A DNA stretch of 64,000 nt from Flavobacterium tyrosinilyticum (GTDB lineage: Bacteria > Bacteroidota > Bacteroidia > Flavobacteriales > Flavobacteriaceae), in assembly GCF_023656565.1 (NCBI RefSeq), contig NZ_JAMOKG010000003.1:1116001-1180000 (forward strand), in the 5' to 3' direction. The translations under genes and the position numbers were made by a program. This document shows, piece after piece, positions 58,301 to 64,000 of the stretch; positions within the stretch are counted from its first letter, which is position 1; each line of letters starts with the position of its first letter. Below the pieces are notes generated by a model. It did not search any database, had not been told where the DNA came from, and was given only the letters and a program-made list of their open reading frames with translations.

Positions 58301-59088
58301 GTTATGGAAATGAGTCGCAGTATGATGATGATTTAGGAATGGATTATAATCGTGTCCGAATCAGAAAATTTAATGCTTCTACAGCCATAAGACATGTTGG
58401 AAGATATGGAAGCGAATTTAGCATACAGCCTATTTTTCAGAGAATGACTGTTGAAGAAACCGAAAACCGATATATTAATATTCCTGAAATCGTAAATCCT
58501 GATGTATTTAATACCCAGAATTTTGGAAGTCTAAAGGTAAAATACCTTTTTAAAAATTCAGATTTTGCTGCAAAACCAACTTTAGGTATGGCCTTTATGG
58601 TTGCGGCCACTTGGACAACGAATTTGGATGATACCAAGAAAAATTTCCCTACTCTGGAGAGTTTCTTAGGTTTTACACACAAGATTGATCACAACGGAAA
58701 ATTGATATTGGCTACTTACGTAAAAGGAAAGGCTATTTTCAATAATAATTACGAATTCTATCAAGGTGCTTCTCTTGGTGGTGATACCGATTTACGAGGT
58801 TTTAGAAATGAGCGTTTCTTAGGAAGTTCGTACTTTTCTCAAAGTTCGGATTTACGCTTAAGTATTGGAAAAATCCGTAAAACGATCGTTCCTTTTACTT
58901 ATGGAATTTTAGGTGGGTTCGACTACGGAAGAGTTTGGCTTGATGGCGAAGATTCTAAAAAATGGCATCACGATTACGGCGGCGGACTTTGGCTGAATGC
59001 CATAAATGTTATCACAGCCAGAATTTCTTATTTCAAATCTCCTGACGAAATTGGAAGGGTGATTTTTGGAGCAGCATATAGCTTTTAA
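55357..59088 (+). CDS. Surface lipoprotein with metallophosphoesterase, kinase-like middle region and BamA-type beta-barrel
   Basis: The 1243-residue protein has a lipoprotein signal (lipobox VYSC, Cys29). A calcineurin-like phosphoesterase follows (about 55-390): FLVGDAGNADEE, LFLGDNIYPKG, PGNHDWYSG, AIHHPLLSNG and SGHDHNLQ. A middle region (about 430-830) holds LLGDWDRHSDQWRW and RPIPRDRDQAF, reminiscent of the catalytic and metal loops of HipA/Fam20-like kinases. The last 350 residues form an outer-membrane beta-barrel of the BamA/surface-antigen type (ASLGGDTDLRGFRNERFLG). It probably is anchored in the outer membrane with enzymatic domains exposed. Substrate unknown. Confidence 0.85.
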   Translation: MKLFLDNHFIAKIKNFSLAIMALFIVYSCSTRKPQYGKNVSANETENATDTIKIAHTFFLVGDAGNADEEQAQQTLELLHQKLKKANKKSTLLFLGDNIYPKGFPGNKKPEDKALAETKLTNQLKLTEGFKGRTIVIPGNHDWYSGIKGLERQADFVTKYLNDKKGFLPRKSCPIEDVKIDSVTTLIAVDSEWFLEDWNDHPTINDNCEIKTREAFFEELESLLNKNQEKTVVLAIHHPLLSNGTHGGQFSLEKQLFPLEQKIPLPVIGSFINLVRKTSGVSPQDIQNKQYTIYAKRIKTLLQKQKNVIVVSGHDHNLQYISKENIQQIISGAGSKSEAARAINPYDFSYGGNGYAVLTMFKSGDAKVSYYGNENNKEKLLFEREIIKAKEINWASDIPNKFPATVTTSIYSPKMTQKGAFHRFLFGQHYRKYYSMPIEATTATVDTLKGGLKPIREGGGHQSVSLRMSDPKGREFIMRAMKKSATVFLQSVAFKDQYVVNDFDKTYVEDFLFDFYTTSHPYSSFAIGSMSDQIGLRHTNPILYYIPKQNGLGEFNASFGDQLYMVEERPADNHLDGKNFGKPSNIIGTDDMMLNLHKDEKYGVDEKEYIKARLFDILLGDWDRHSDQWRWAEYKEDGKVIYRPIPRDRDQAFVKYDGALLSLIMNMPPLRHMRSFKGDRINVKWLGREPYPMDLAFLKTAQEKDWVEQAKYIQESLTDADIDAAFKNMPKEVQDETVDEIKAKLKSRKRDLQKYARRYSDVLSKTVMIAGTDKKDKFVLNHNVKKGIEIQVFRIKKEGDKLLYTKNVTDDKTKNLWIYGLDDNDVFEVKGEEKSSIKIRLIGGQNNDTYNIENGRKVIVYDFKSKENTYNLDSKAQTQLTDDYDVNLYNYEKPKYNVIAGLPNIGYNPDDGVKMGVNLNYTVNNFKQNPYTQRHIFNAFYYFATGGLEFNYAAHFPGLLGKWVIDVESLYTTPNFAMNYFGYGNESQYDDDLGMDYNRVRIRKFNASTAIRHVGRYGSEFSIQPIFQRMTVEETENRYINIPEIVNPDVFNTQNFGSLKVKYLFKNSDFAAKPTLGMAFMVAATWTTNLDDTKKNFPTLESFLGFTHKIDHNGKLILATYVKGKAIFNNNYEFYQGASLGGDTDLRGFRNERFLGSSYFSQSSDLRLSIGKIRKTIVPFTYGILGGFDYGRVWLDGEDSKKWHHDYGGGLWLNAINVITARISYFKSPDEIGRVIFGAAYSF

Positions 59089-59094
59089 AAAAGA

Positions 59095-59262
59095 TGCTGA
59101 GATTCTGAGATGCTAAGATTCTAAGTTTTAGGTCTGAGTTTAAAAAAAATAGCCACGAATTCACGAATTTTAATTAAATTATTCGTGAATTCGTGGCTAA
59201 CTTTTTTCTGAAAAACTTAGAACCTTAGTATCTTAGCATCTCAGAATCTCAGAATCTTAGAA
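59095..59262. repeat. Nested palindrome of CTTAGnA words around a family F hairpin
   Basis: An inner 50-bp palindrome TAGCCACGAATTCACGAAT...complement (59150-59199) sits inside outer arms of GCTGAGATTCTGAGATGCTAAG-type words and their complements (59210-59262). The right arm provides the last codons and stop of the propeller lipoprotein gene. Confidence 0.8.
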
Positions 59263-60114
59263 TCTAAACTCATAAACCTTTCCTCCTATTTTATTTGTTT
59301 TTTCGTCGGCGATTAATAAAGTATTGTTGTCTTTAAAAACGATGGCTTCTTTTTGTGAGAAGTGATTTAGATTGAGTTCTGTATGAGTGCCTTTATGGAA
59401 TAAATCTCCTTTAAAATCTTTAAATAAAAGTACTTTATCATGACTTAATAAAGCTACTTTTTTCCCGTCTGGGCTTATTGTTGCACTTGTTAATACGCAA
59501 TGGTTGTAATTACTGCAGGTTTTAAATTCGCCAATTTTTACTGCTTTTTGAGTTCCTGCGGCATTTTTGATTTTGTAGATAAAAGCTGTTCCATCAAAGC
59601 CTTTACTTCTGTTTTTGGTAAAGAGATAAAAATAACCTCCATGTTCAAAGAAACCTTCAACGTCGTAGAACATTTCTTTTTTCTTTGGAGGAAATTCTTT
59701 TTGTTCTGGATACGAAAATGAAATTTTATATTCGGCTTTGGCTAAATCAGAATTCAATTGATTTTTTGCAACTTTATAAATGCACAAATCTTTTCTTTCG
59801 TTATCATTGTTTCCGAAATCTCCGATATAAATATTTCCAGATTTGTCTTTTGTAATATCTTCCCAATCGACATTTGTAGCGTTAGAAATCGTGATTGTTT
59901 TAGCTAATTTTCCTTTAGAATCAATGGCGTAAATAGCATTTTTATTTCCGCTATCTTCTAAAGTGTAAAGCAAATTAGTTTCAGGAAAATAGGCAATTCC
60001 CGAAACTTCTTTTAATTTTTTAGGAAGGGAATAAAGTTCTTTTAATTTGCTATCTGACTGCTGTTGACACGCCAATAAAACTATAGAAACGGCTACTAAA
60101 AAAGATTTTTTCAT
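59257..60114 (-). CDS. Lipoprotein with SdiA-regulated-like beta-propeller
   Basis: The 285-residue protein has a lipoprotein signal (VSIVLLACQQQ, Cys16) and strands of a beta-propeller: LKEVSGIAYFPETNLLYTLE, then DSGNKNAIYAIDSKGKLAKT, NVDWEDITKDKSGNIYIGDF and YDVEGFFEHGGYFYLFTKNR. This layout is that of the SdiA-regulated family, whose function is not known. Its last residues (R-F and stop) are encoded in the arm of a repeat, which suggests that the repeat has replaced or met the original 3' end. Confidence 0.78.
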   Translation of the reverse strand: MKKSFLVAVSIVLLACQQQSDSKLKELYSLPKKLKEVSGIAYFPETNLLYTLEDSGNKNAIYAIDSKGKLAKTITISNATNVDWEDITKDKSGNIYIGDFGNNDNERKDLCIYKVAKNQLNSDLAKAEYKISFSYPEQKEFPPKKKEMFYDVEGFFEHGGYFYLFTKNRSKGFDGTAFIYKIKNAAGTQKAVKIGEFKTCSNYNHCVLTSATISPDGKKVALLSHDKVLLFKDFKGDLFHKGTHTELNLNHFSQKEAIVFKDNNTLLIADEKTNKIGGKVYEFRF

Positions 60115-60134
60115 AATATTATTTTTTATTTTGT

Positions 60135-60181
60135 CACAGATTAAAAGGATTATAATGATTTAAAAATCCTTTTAATCTGTG
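60135..60181. repeat. GCCACAGATTAAAAGG hairpin between minus-strand genes
   Basis: A perfect 17-bp stem CACAGATTAAAAGGATT (60135-60151) pairs with 60165-60181 across a 13-nt loop. The words match inner arms at 32580-32696. It could act as a terminator or processing site. Confidence 0.75.
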
Positions 60182-60199
60182 AAATCTGTGGCTAAAACT

Positions 60200-61252
60200 T
60201 TAAACTAAGTTAGTGTTTTTAAAATTACGTGTAATAAATTCAAACGCGGCTTGCATAACGTGTCCCATCGATTTTGCATTTTTGAACTTCATATCGTTGG
60301 TATAACGGTACAACTCCATTTTTAACTGCGTCAGATGTTCATGAGTAGAAATGGTATCGTGACACATTATACTCAGTAATTTTTTTATTCTGGTTTCGGC
60401 AGAATGAATACGTTTTGCTAAAATCGCTCTTTCCTCATCTTTATACTGAATAATGGAACGTTCTTCTAATTTCTCTTTGATCAACTGAATCATTGGGAAA
60501 TTTTCTTTAAAAAACTGTGGGCGATAAACTTTAAAATTTCCTTCGTAACATTGCTGGTCAAAATCGATTGGACGAATTTTATAAACAACCTGATCAAAAT
60601 CGTGAATTGGAACAATTACATAATTGTAAGCGCGCATATCTCCCAAAAGACGAATCATACAGCGTTCGTTAAATTTTACAAATTCTTTTGCAATCTGCGC
60701 TTTTTCCATTTCGCTACATTTATCCAGAAGTGTGTCCATAAAAACATCGCCTGGAATTCCGATAATATGCTCTTCGATCAAGGTATCTTTATAAACCAAA
60801 AAGTTGATTTTATCTGGCGAAAGAATATCTTCCAATTCTAATCCGTAAATACGGGAAGCATCCGCTTTTTTGATGTAAAAATGAACATAGTTATCGTTGA
60901 GAATGTTTCGGACTTTGATTCTAAAAGGCTTCGAATTTCCGAATGTACAATAATCAATAGCATCGACATTCAGAAATTGAATGATTTCGCTATTTCCATC
61001 AGAATGCAGAAGCGAATAAATTTTCTTTAGATTTAAATCAATTTCATTGCGCTCAAATTCACCGTAATACACCCGAATCCAGAGCGTATCGTTATCATAT
61101 TTGTCATAAACATTTATAGAACCTGAAAAACGAAGCAAGTCATCATAAAACACAGAAACTTTAGAAATACGCTCGTATCGTTCTAAATAGCTTAAAAGTG
61201 GCTGTGTTAAAGGGTAAGACGGTTTTTTTAAAACCATTAAAGGCTCGCTCAT
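60200..61252 (-). CDS. Conserved-looking cytoplasmic protein with a kinase-like signature, function unknown
   Basis: I do not recognise a named family for this 350-residue soluble protein. It has RLLGDMRAYNYVIVPI followed by VVYKIRPIDFDQQCYEG (about 207-242). The D-x4-N pattern and the following IDFD match the catalytic and metal-binding loops of kinase-fold enzymes. The protein encoded at 55357-59088 has a similar block, LLGDWDRHSDQW then RPIPRDRDQ, with RPI at the same distance. The N-terminal half is beta-rich (LWIRVYYGEFERNEIDLNLK) and the C-terminus is a helical tail (STHEHLTQLKMELYRYTNDM). It is a candidate atypical kinase; that is an inference. Confidence 0.55.
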   Translation of the reverse strand: MSEPLMVLKKPSYPLTQPLLSYLERYERISKVSVFYDDLLRFSGSINVYDKYDNDTLWIRVYYGEFERNEIDLNLKKIYSLLHSDGNSEIIQFLNVDAIDYCTFGNSKPFRIKVRNILNDNYVHFYIKKADASRIYGLELEDILSPDKINFLVYKDTLIEEHIIGIPGDVFMDTLLDKCSEMEKAQIAKEFVKFNERCMIRLLGDMRAYNYVIVPIHDFDQVVYKIRPIDFDQQCYEGNFKVYRPQFFKENFPMIQLIKEKLEERSIIQYKDEERAILAKRIHSAETRIKKLLSIMCHDTISTHEHLTQLKMELYRYTNDMKFKNAKSMGHVMQAAFEFITRNFKNTNLV

Positions 61253-61358
61253 TTTAAATATCTTTATTACAAATTTACATCAATACGATTTAAAGTTAGA
61301 ATTTAAAGTAACAAAAATCAACTTGACTCGTCATACTAAAAACTAAAACCAGAAAAAT

Positions 61359-62270
61359 TTGGAAACCATATTAACCATTGAGAATTTAAGCAAAAGATAC
61401 GGCCGAATTCAGGCTTTGAAAAATGTATCTTTTCAAATACAAAAAGGTCGCGTTTATGGCATTCTAGGGCCAAACGGCAGCGGAAAATCGACTACATTAG
61501 GAATTGTTTTAAATGTTGTTAATAAATCGTCTGGCAATTATCGCTGGTTTGATGGCAATGTAGAAACGCATGATGCCTTAAAAAAAGTGGGCGCCATTAT
61601 AGAAAGACCCAATTTCTATCCGTACATGACGGCCGAGCAAAACCTCCAATTGGTTTGCAAAATCAAAAATATAAACTATTCTAAAGTTAATGAAAAACTG
61701 GAATTGGTGGGTTTAATCGAAAGAAAAGACAGCAAATTCAGCACTTTCTCTTTAGGAATGAAACAGCGTCTGGCAATTGCATCGGCACTTTTAAACGATC
61801 CTGAAATTTTAATTTTAGACGAACCAACCAACGGATTAGATCCTCAGGGAATTCATCAAATTCGAGATATCATTAAAAAAATTGCATCGCAAGGAACTAC
61901 TATTTTATTGGCTTCCCATTTATTGGACGAAGTAGAAAAAGTTTGCTCCCAAGTAATTGTTTTAAGAAAAGGAGAAGTTTTGTATTCGGGCCCTGTTGAC
62001 GGAATGTCTTCTAACGAAGGTTTCTTTGAGTTGCAAGCCGAAGATAATTTAGTTTTAAAAACGGTTTTATCAGAACATCCTGCTATTGATAGAATTGCTG
62101 AAGAAGATGGAAAAGTTTTAGTTTACTTAAATTCTGACTTATCTGCCTCAGAGATAAACCAATTTTTATTTTCTAAAAATATTGTTTTAAGCCATTTAGT
62201 AAAACGTAAAAACAGTTTAGAAGCTCAATTTTTAGAATTAACCAAAAACGCCATCGCTCAAAAAAACTAA
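61359..62270 (+). CDS. ABC transporter ATP-binding subunit
   Basis: The 303-residue protein has Walker A GPNGSGKST (about 37-45), signature FSLGMKQRLAIASAL, Walker B ILILDEPTNGLDPQG and the switch His in LLASHLLDEVEKV. The start is a TTG at 61359 (METILTIENLSKRYGRIQAL); no better in-frame ATG is near. The C-terminal tail (about 215-303) is the usual BcrA/DUF4162-like extension. It powers the permease encoded 3 bp downstream. Such pairs export lipids, peptides or antibiotics, or serve gliding in this phylum; substrate unknown. Confidence 0.94.
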   Translation: METILTIENLSKRYGRIQALKNVSFQIQKGRVYGILGPNGSGKSTTLGIVLNVVNKSSGNYRWFDGNVETHDALKKVGAIIERPNFYPYMTAEQNLQLVCKIKNINYSKVNEKLELVGLIERKDSKFSTFSLGMKQRLAIASALLNDPEILILDEPTNGLDPQGIHQIRDIIKKIASQGTTILLASHLLDEVEKVCSQVIVLRKGEVLYSGPVDGMSSNEGFFELQAEDNLVLKTVLSEHPAIDRIAEEDGKVLVYLNSDLSASEINQFLFSKNIVLSHLVKRKNSLEAQFLELTKNAIAQKN

Positions 62271-62273
62271 ACC

Positions 62274-63110
62274 ATGAAAAGACTTCTCTCTATAGAACTT
62301 CAAAAAATCTGGATGAACAAAGCCAGCCGTATATTAACCCTAACTTATTTTGTTTTACTTTCTTTTATTGCTTTAATCGCTGCAATAAAATTTGATATAG
62401 GACCTTTCAAATTTCACTTGGCAGAAATGGGAATCTTTAATTTTCCATTTATCTGGCATTTCAATACGTATGTGGCTGCTTGGCTTAAATTCTTTTTGGC
62501 TATTGTAATTGTTTCTATGATGGCGAATGAATACAGCTACGGAACTTTAAAACAGAACTTAATAGATGGTTTAAGCAAAAAAGAATTTATTCTATCCAAG
62601 TTCTTAACTGTAGTTTTATTTGCTTTTGGATCTACTGTTTTCGTATTTATCATGAGCTTGCTTCTAGGATTGTCTTTTTCATCTTATACCGAATTTGGAA
62701 TTATTTTTTCTGACTTAGATTATCTTTTAGCCTTTTTTGTAAAGTTGACAGGATTCTTTTCGTTCTGTTTGTTTTTAGGAATTTTAGTAAAACGTTCTGC
62801 CTTTGCGCTTGGCTTTCTTTTAGTTTGGAGCATTATTGAAGCAATCATAAGAGGGACTTTGGCTTTTAAAATTTTCCCAAACAGCGATACTGAGGAAAAA
62901 ATCACACAGTTTTTACCTTTAGAATCAATGTCAAATCTAATTGCTAATCCTGGACCAAGATTATCGGTAATTAAAAATATTGGCACTCAAATGGGAATCG
63001 AAACAGAAGGTAATTTCAGTGTAGATTATACTGCTGTATTAATCGTTTTAGCTTGGACTTTTGTGTTTATATATTTTTCTTACAAACTATTAAAAAATAG
63101 AGATTTGTAG
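62274..63110 (+). CDS. ABC transporter permease (ABC-2 type)
   Basis: The 278-residue protein has six membrane segments typical of ABC-2 permeases: ILTLTYFVLLSFIALIAAIK, then YVAAWLKFFLAIVIVSMMAN, then EYSYGTLKQNLIDGLSKKEF (the cytoplasmic coupling region), and four more. It is encoded with its ATPase as a two-gene unit. The protein probably dimerises, with one ATPase dimer per complex. Direction is export by family. No substrate hint from neighbours, though a surface protein gene follows at once. Confidence 0.92.
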   Translation: MKRLLSIELQKIWMNKASRILTLTYFVLLSFIALIAAIKFDIGPFKFHLAEMGIFNFPFIWHFNTYVAAWLKFFLAIVIVSMMANEYSYGTLKQNLIDGLSKKEFILSKFLTVVLFAFGSTVFVFIMSLLLGLSFSSYTEFGIIFSDLDYLLAFFVKLTGFFSFCLFLGILVKRSAFALGFLLVWSIIEAIIRGTLAFKIFPNSDTEEKITQFLPLESMSNLIANPGPRLSVIKNIGTQMGIETEGNFSVDYTAVLIVLAWTFVFIYFSYKLLKNRDL

Positions 63111-63118
63111 TATATTTG
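63111..63118 (+). promoter_or_regulatory. TAnnTTTG -7 element directly before the last gene
   Basis: TATATTTG is a perfect -7 match with only 5 bp between it and the ATG at 63124, so the transcript would be leaderless or nearly so. Confidence 0.45.
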
Positions 63119-63123
63119 CTACT

Positions 63124-64000
63124 ATGAGTCAAATAAGAACATTTCTAATTCTAATTTTGTGCTGTTTTTTCCATAAAATCAGTGCACAGAATATTTCTGT
63201 TACCGACACAGCAACACCAACAGATTTAATTCAAAATGTTTTAATAAATAGTTCTTGTATTGATGTACAAAGTGTAACGGCATCAGGAAACCCGAATCTA
63301 AGTGGACAAAGTTACGGTTCCTTTACAGCTGGTGCCAATTTTCCTTTTTCAGGAGGAATTGTTTTAGCTACTTCTCCTAGCAAAAATGCAGAAGGACCGT
63401 TTTACAAACAAGATTCCAAAGGAGTAAGGATTTTAGGTTGGAATGGTGACGCAGATCTTAATAAAGCTTTAGGAATTACGAATAGCACGCAAGCAACACT
63501 TATAGAATTTGATTTTACAGCGCAGACCAATTCAATAAGCTTCAATTATATCTTTGCTTCGAATGAATATCAAACTAATTTTCCTTGCACTTATTCAGAT
63601 GGATTTGCTTTCTTAATTAAAGAAGTCGGAAGTTCTGAAGAATATAAAAATCTTGCCGTTCTACCTAATTCAACTACGGCAGTGTCAGCTACAACGGTTC
63701 ATCCTAAAATTGAAACCGTAAATGACAATTATGGCCAGCCTTTAGAAGGATGTGAAGCTTTAAACGAAAACTATTTTAATGGTTATAATGCAAATGGAAG
63801 TCCCATCTATTATGCAGGGCAAACTATTGTAATGAATGCCTCTACAAATGTAATTCCGAACAGAACATACCATCTAAAATTGGTCGTTGCCGATGATGCA
63901 ACCAGACAATACAACTCTGCTGTTTTTATAGAAGCGGGTAGTTTTGTAACTAAAATAAATTTTGGAGAAAACAGAACTGTAGCCAATAACAATCCTGTTT
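63124..64000 (+). CDS. Choice-of-anchor L domain surface protein (N-terminal part)
   Basis: The open frame continues past the window edge; 292 codons are visible. It has a signal peptide (MSQIRTFLILILCCFFHKIS, cut near SAQ) and then a choice-of-anchor L domain: DTATPTDLIQNVLINSSCID, GSFTAGANFPFSGGIVLATS, ATLIEFDFTAQTNSISFNYI, FASNEYQTNFPCTYSDGFAF and YHLKLVVADDATRQYNSAVF. Proteins of this kind are long, often carry Ig-like or gliding-motility-type repeats and a type IX sorting tail, and are displayed on the cell surface. Those later parts are outside the window. Confidence 0.85.
   Translation, partial: MSQIRTFLILILCCFFHKISAQNISVTDTATPTDLIQNVLINSSCIDVQSVTASGNPNLSGQSYGSFTAGANFPFSGGIVLATSPSKNAEGPFYKQDSKGVRILGWNGDADLNKALGITNSTQATLIEFDFTAQTNSISFNYIFASNEYQTNFPCTYSDGFAFLIKEVGSSEEYKNLAVLPNSTTAVSATTVHPKIETVNDNYGQPLEGCEALNENYFNGYNANGSPIYYAGQTIVMNASTNVIPNRTYHLKLVVADDATRQYNSAVFIEAGSFVTKINFGENRTVANNNPV

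Noticed and set aside
62720..62986. Open frame antisense to the ABC permease
   Set aside because: Shadow of the permease reading frame, which has clear membrane segments.

Overview
The window is a contiguous stretch of low-GC chromosome from a member of the Bacteroidota, most likely a Flavobacterium. The evidence is the gene set (TonB receptor with a carboxypeptidase-regulatory-like domain, LytTR regulators, 2TM proteins, DUF2141, choice-of-anchor L protein, Sulf_transp halves), AT-rich spacers without strong Shine-Dalgarno sites, and repeated -7 promoter elements of the form TAnnTTTG. I see no rRNA, tRNA, CRISPR array, phage block or intact insertion sequence. The species cannot be fixed from sequence inspection alone.

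Layout. 0-2.8 kb: end of an aldehyde dehydrogenase (gapN-like), a rhodanese, a Crp/Fnr regulator and a TauE/SafE exporter. 2.8-6 kb: small accessory genes (two XRE regulators, a membrane protein, a CxC secreted protein), the last two bracketed by copies of one 127-bp repeat. 6-8.5 kb: cydAB. 9.7-12.3 kb: persulfide dioxygenase-rhodanese plus two half-size thiosulfate-type transporters. With the rhodanese, Crp/Fnr and TauE genes they form a sulfane-sulfur module, and two of its promoters share the same palindrome at the same spacing. 12.6-16.2 kb: glpD, then a MarR-controlled oxidoreductase and YceI operon. 16.4-17.7 kb: a secreted beta-helix protein. 17.8-26.6 kb: the whole tryptophan operon, trpE-(lipoprotein)-GDCFB-(cyclotransferase-like, nitrilase-like)-A, preceded by a leader peptide with three Trp codons and an attenuator. 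26.8-31.5 kb: TetR plus an EmrAB/TolC-type efflux pump. 31.7-35.7 kb: yaaA, a CCA-adding-type enzyme and ctaA. 36-43 kb: a minus-strand operon reading TonB receptor, DUF2141, TPR-like protein, LytS-type kinase fused to a 2TM domain, four free 2TM proteins and a LytTR response regulator. 43-49.8 kb: small enzymes, ClC and HPP transporters, a four-helix-bundle gene inside an inverted repeat, and a nucleoid-associated protein. 49.9-51.3 kb: TetR/SDR pair with two operators. 51.5-61.3 kb: GAF protein, an HD-Pycsar-effector fusion without a visible cyclase, a phosphoesterase/kinase-like/beta-barrel protein, a propeller lipoprotein and a second protein with a kinase-like signature. 61.3-64 kb: an ABC exporter and the start of a choice-of-anchor L surface protein.

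The most unusual property is the intergenic DNA. Most spacers hold long palindromes, and at least ten sequence families recur. Some copies are nested in others, one family has its conserved loop in both orientations, some supply stop codons to neighbouring genes, and one encloses a four-helix-bundle gene. Several also fill the gaps inside the trp operon. The best leads for new biology are these repeats and their enclosed gene, the 2TM/LytS operon, the orphan HD-PycTM protein, and a kinase-like signature shared by two genes near 57 and 60.6 kb.
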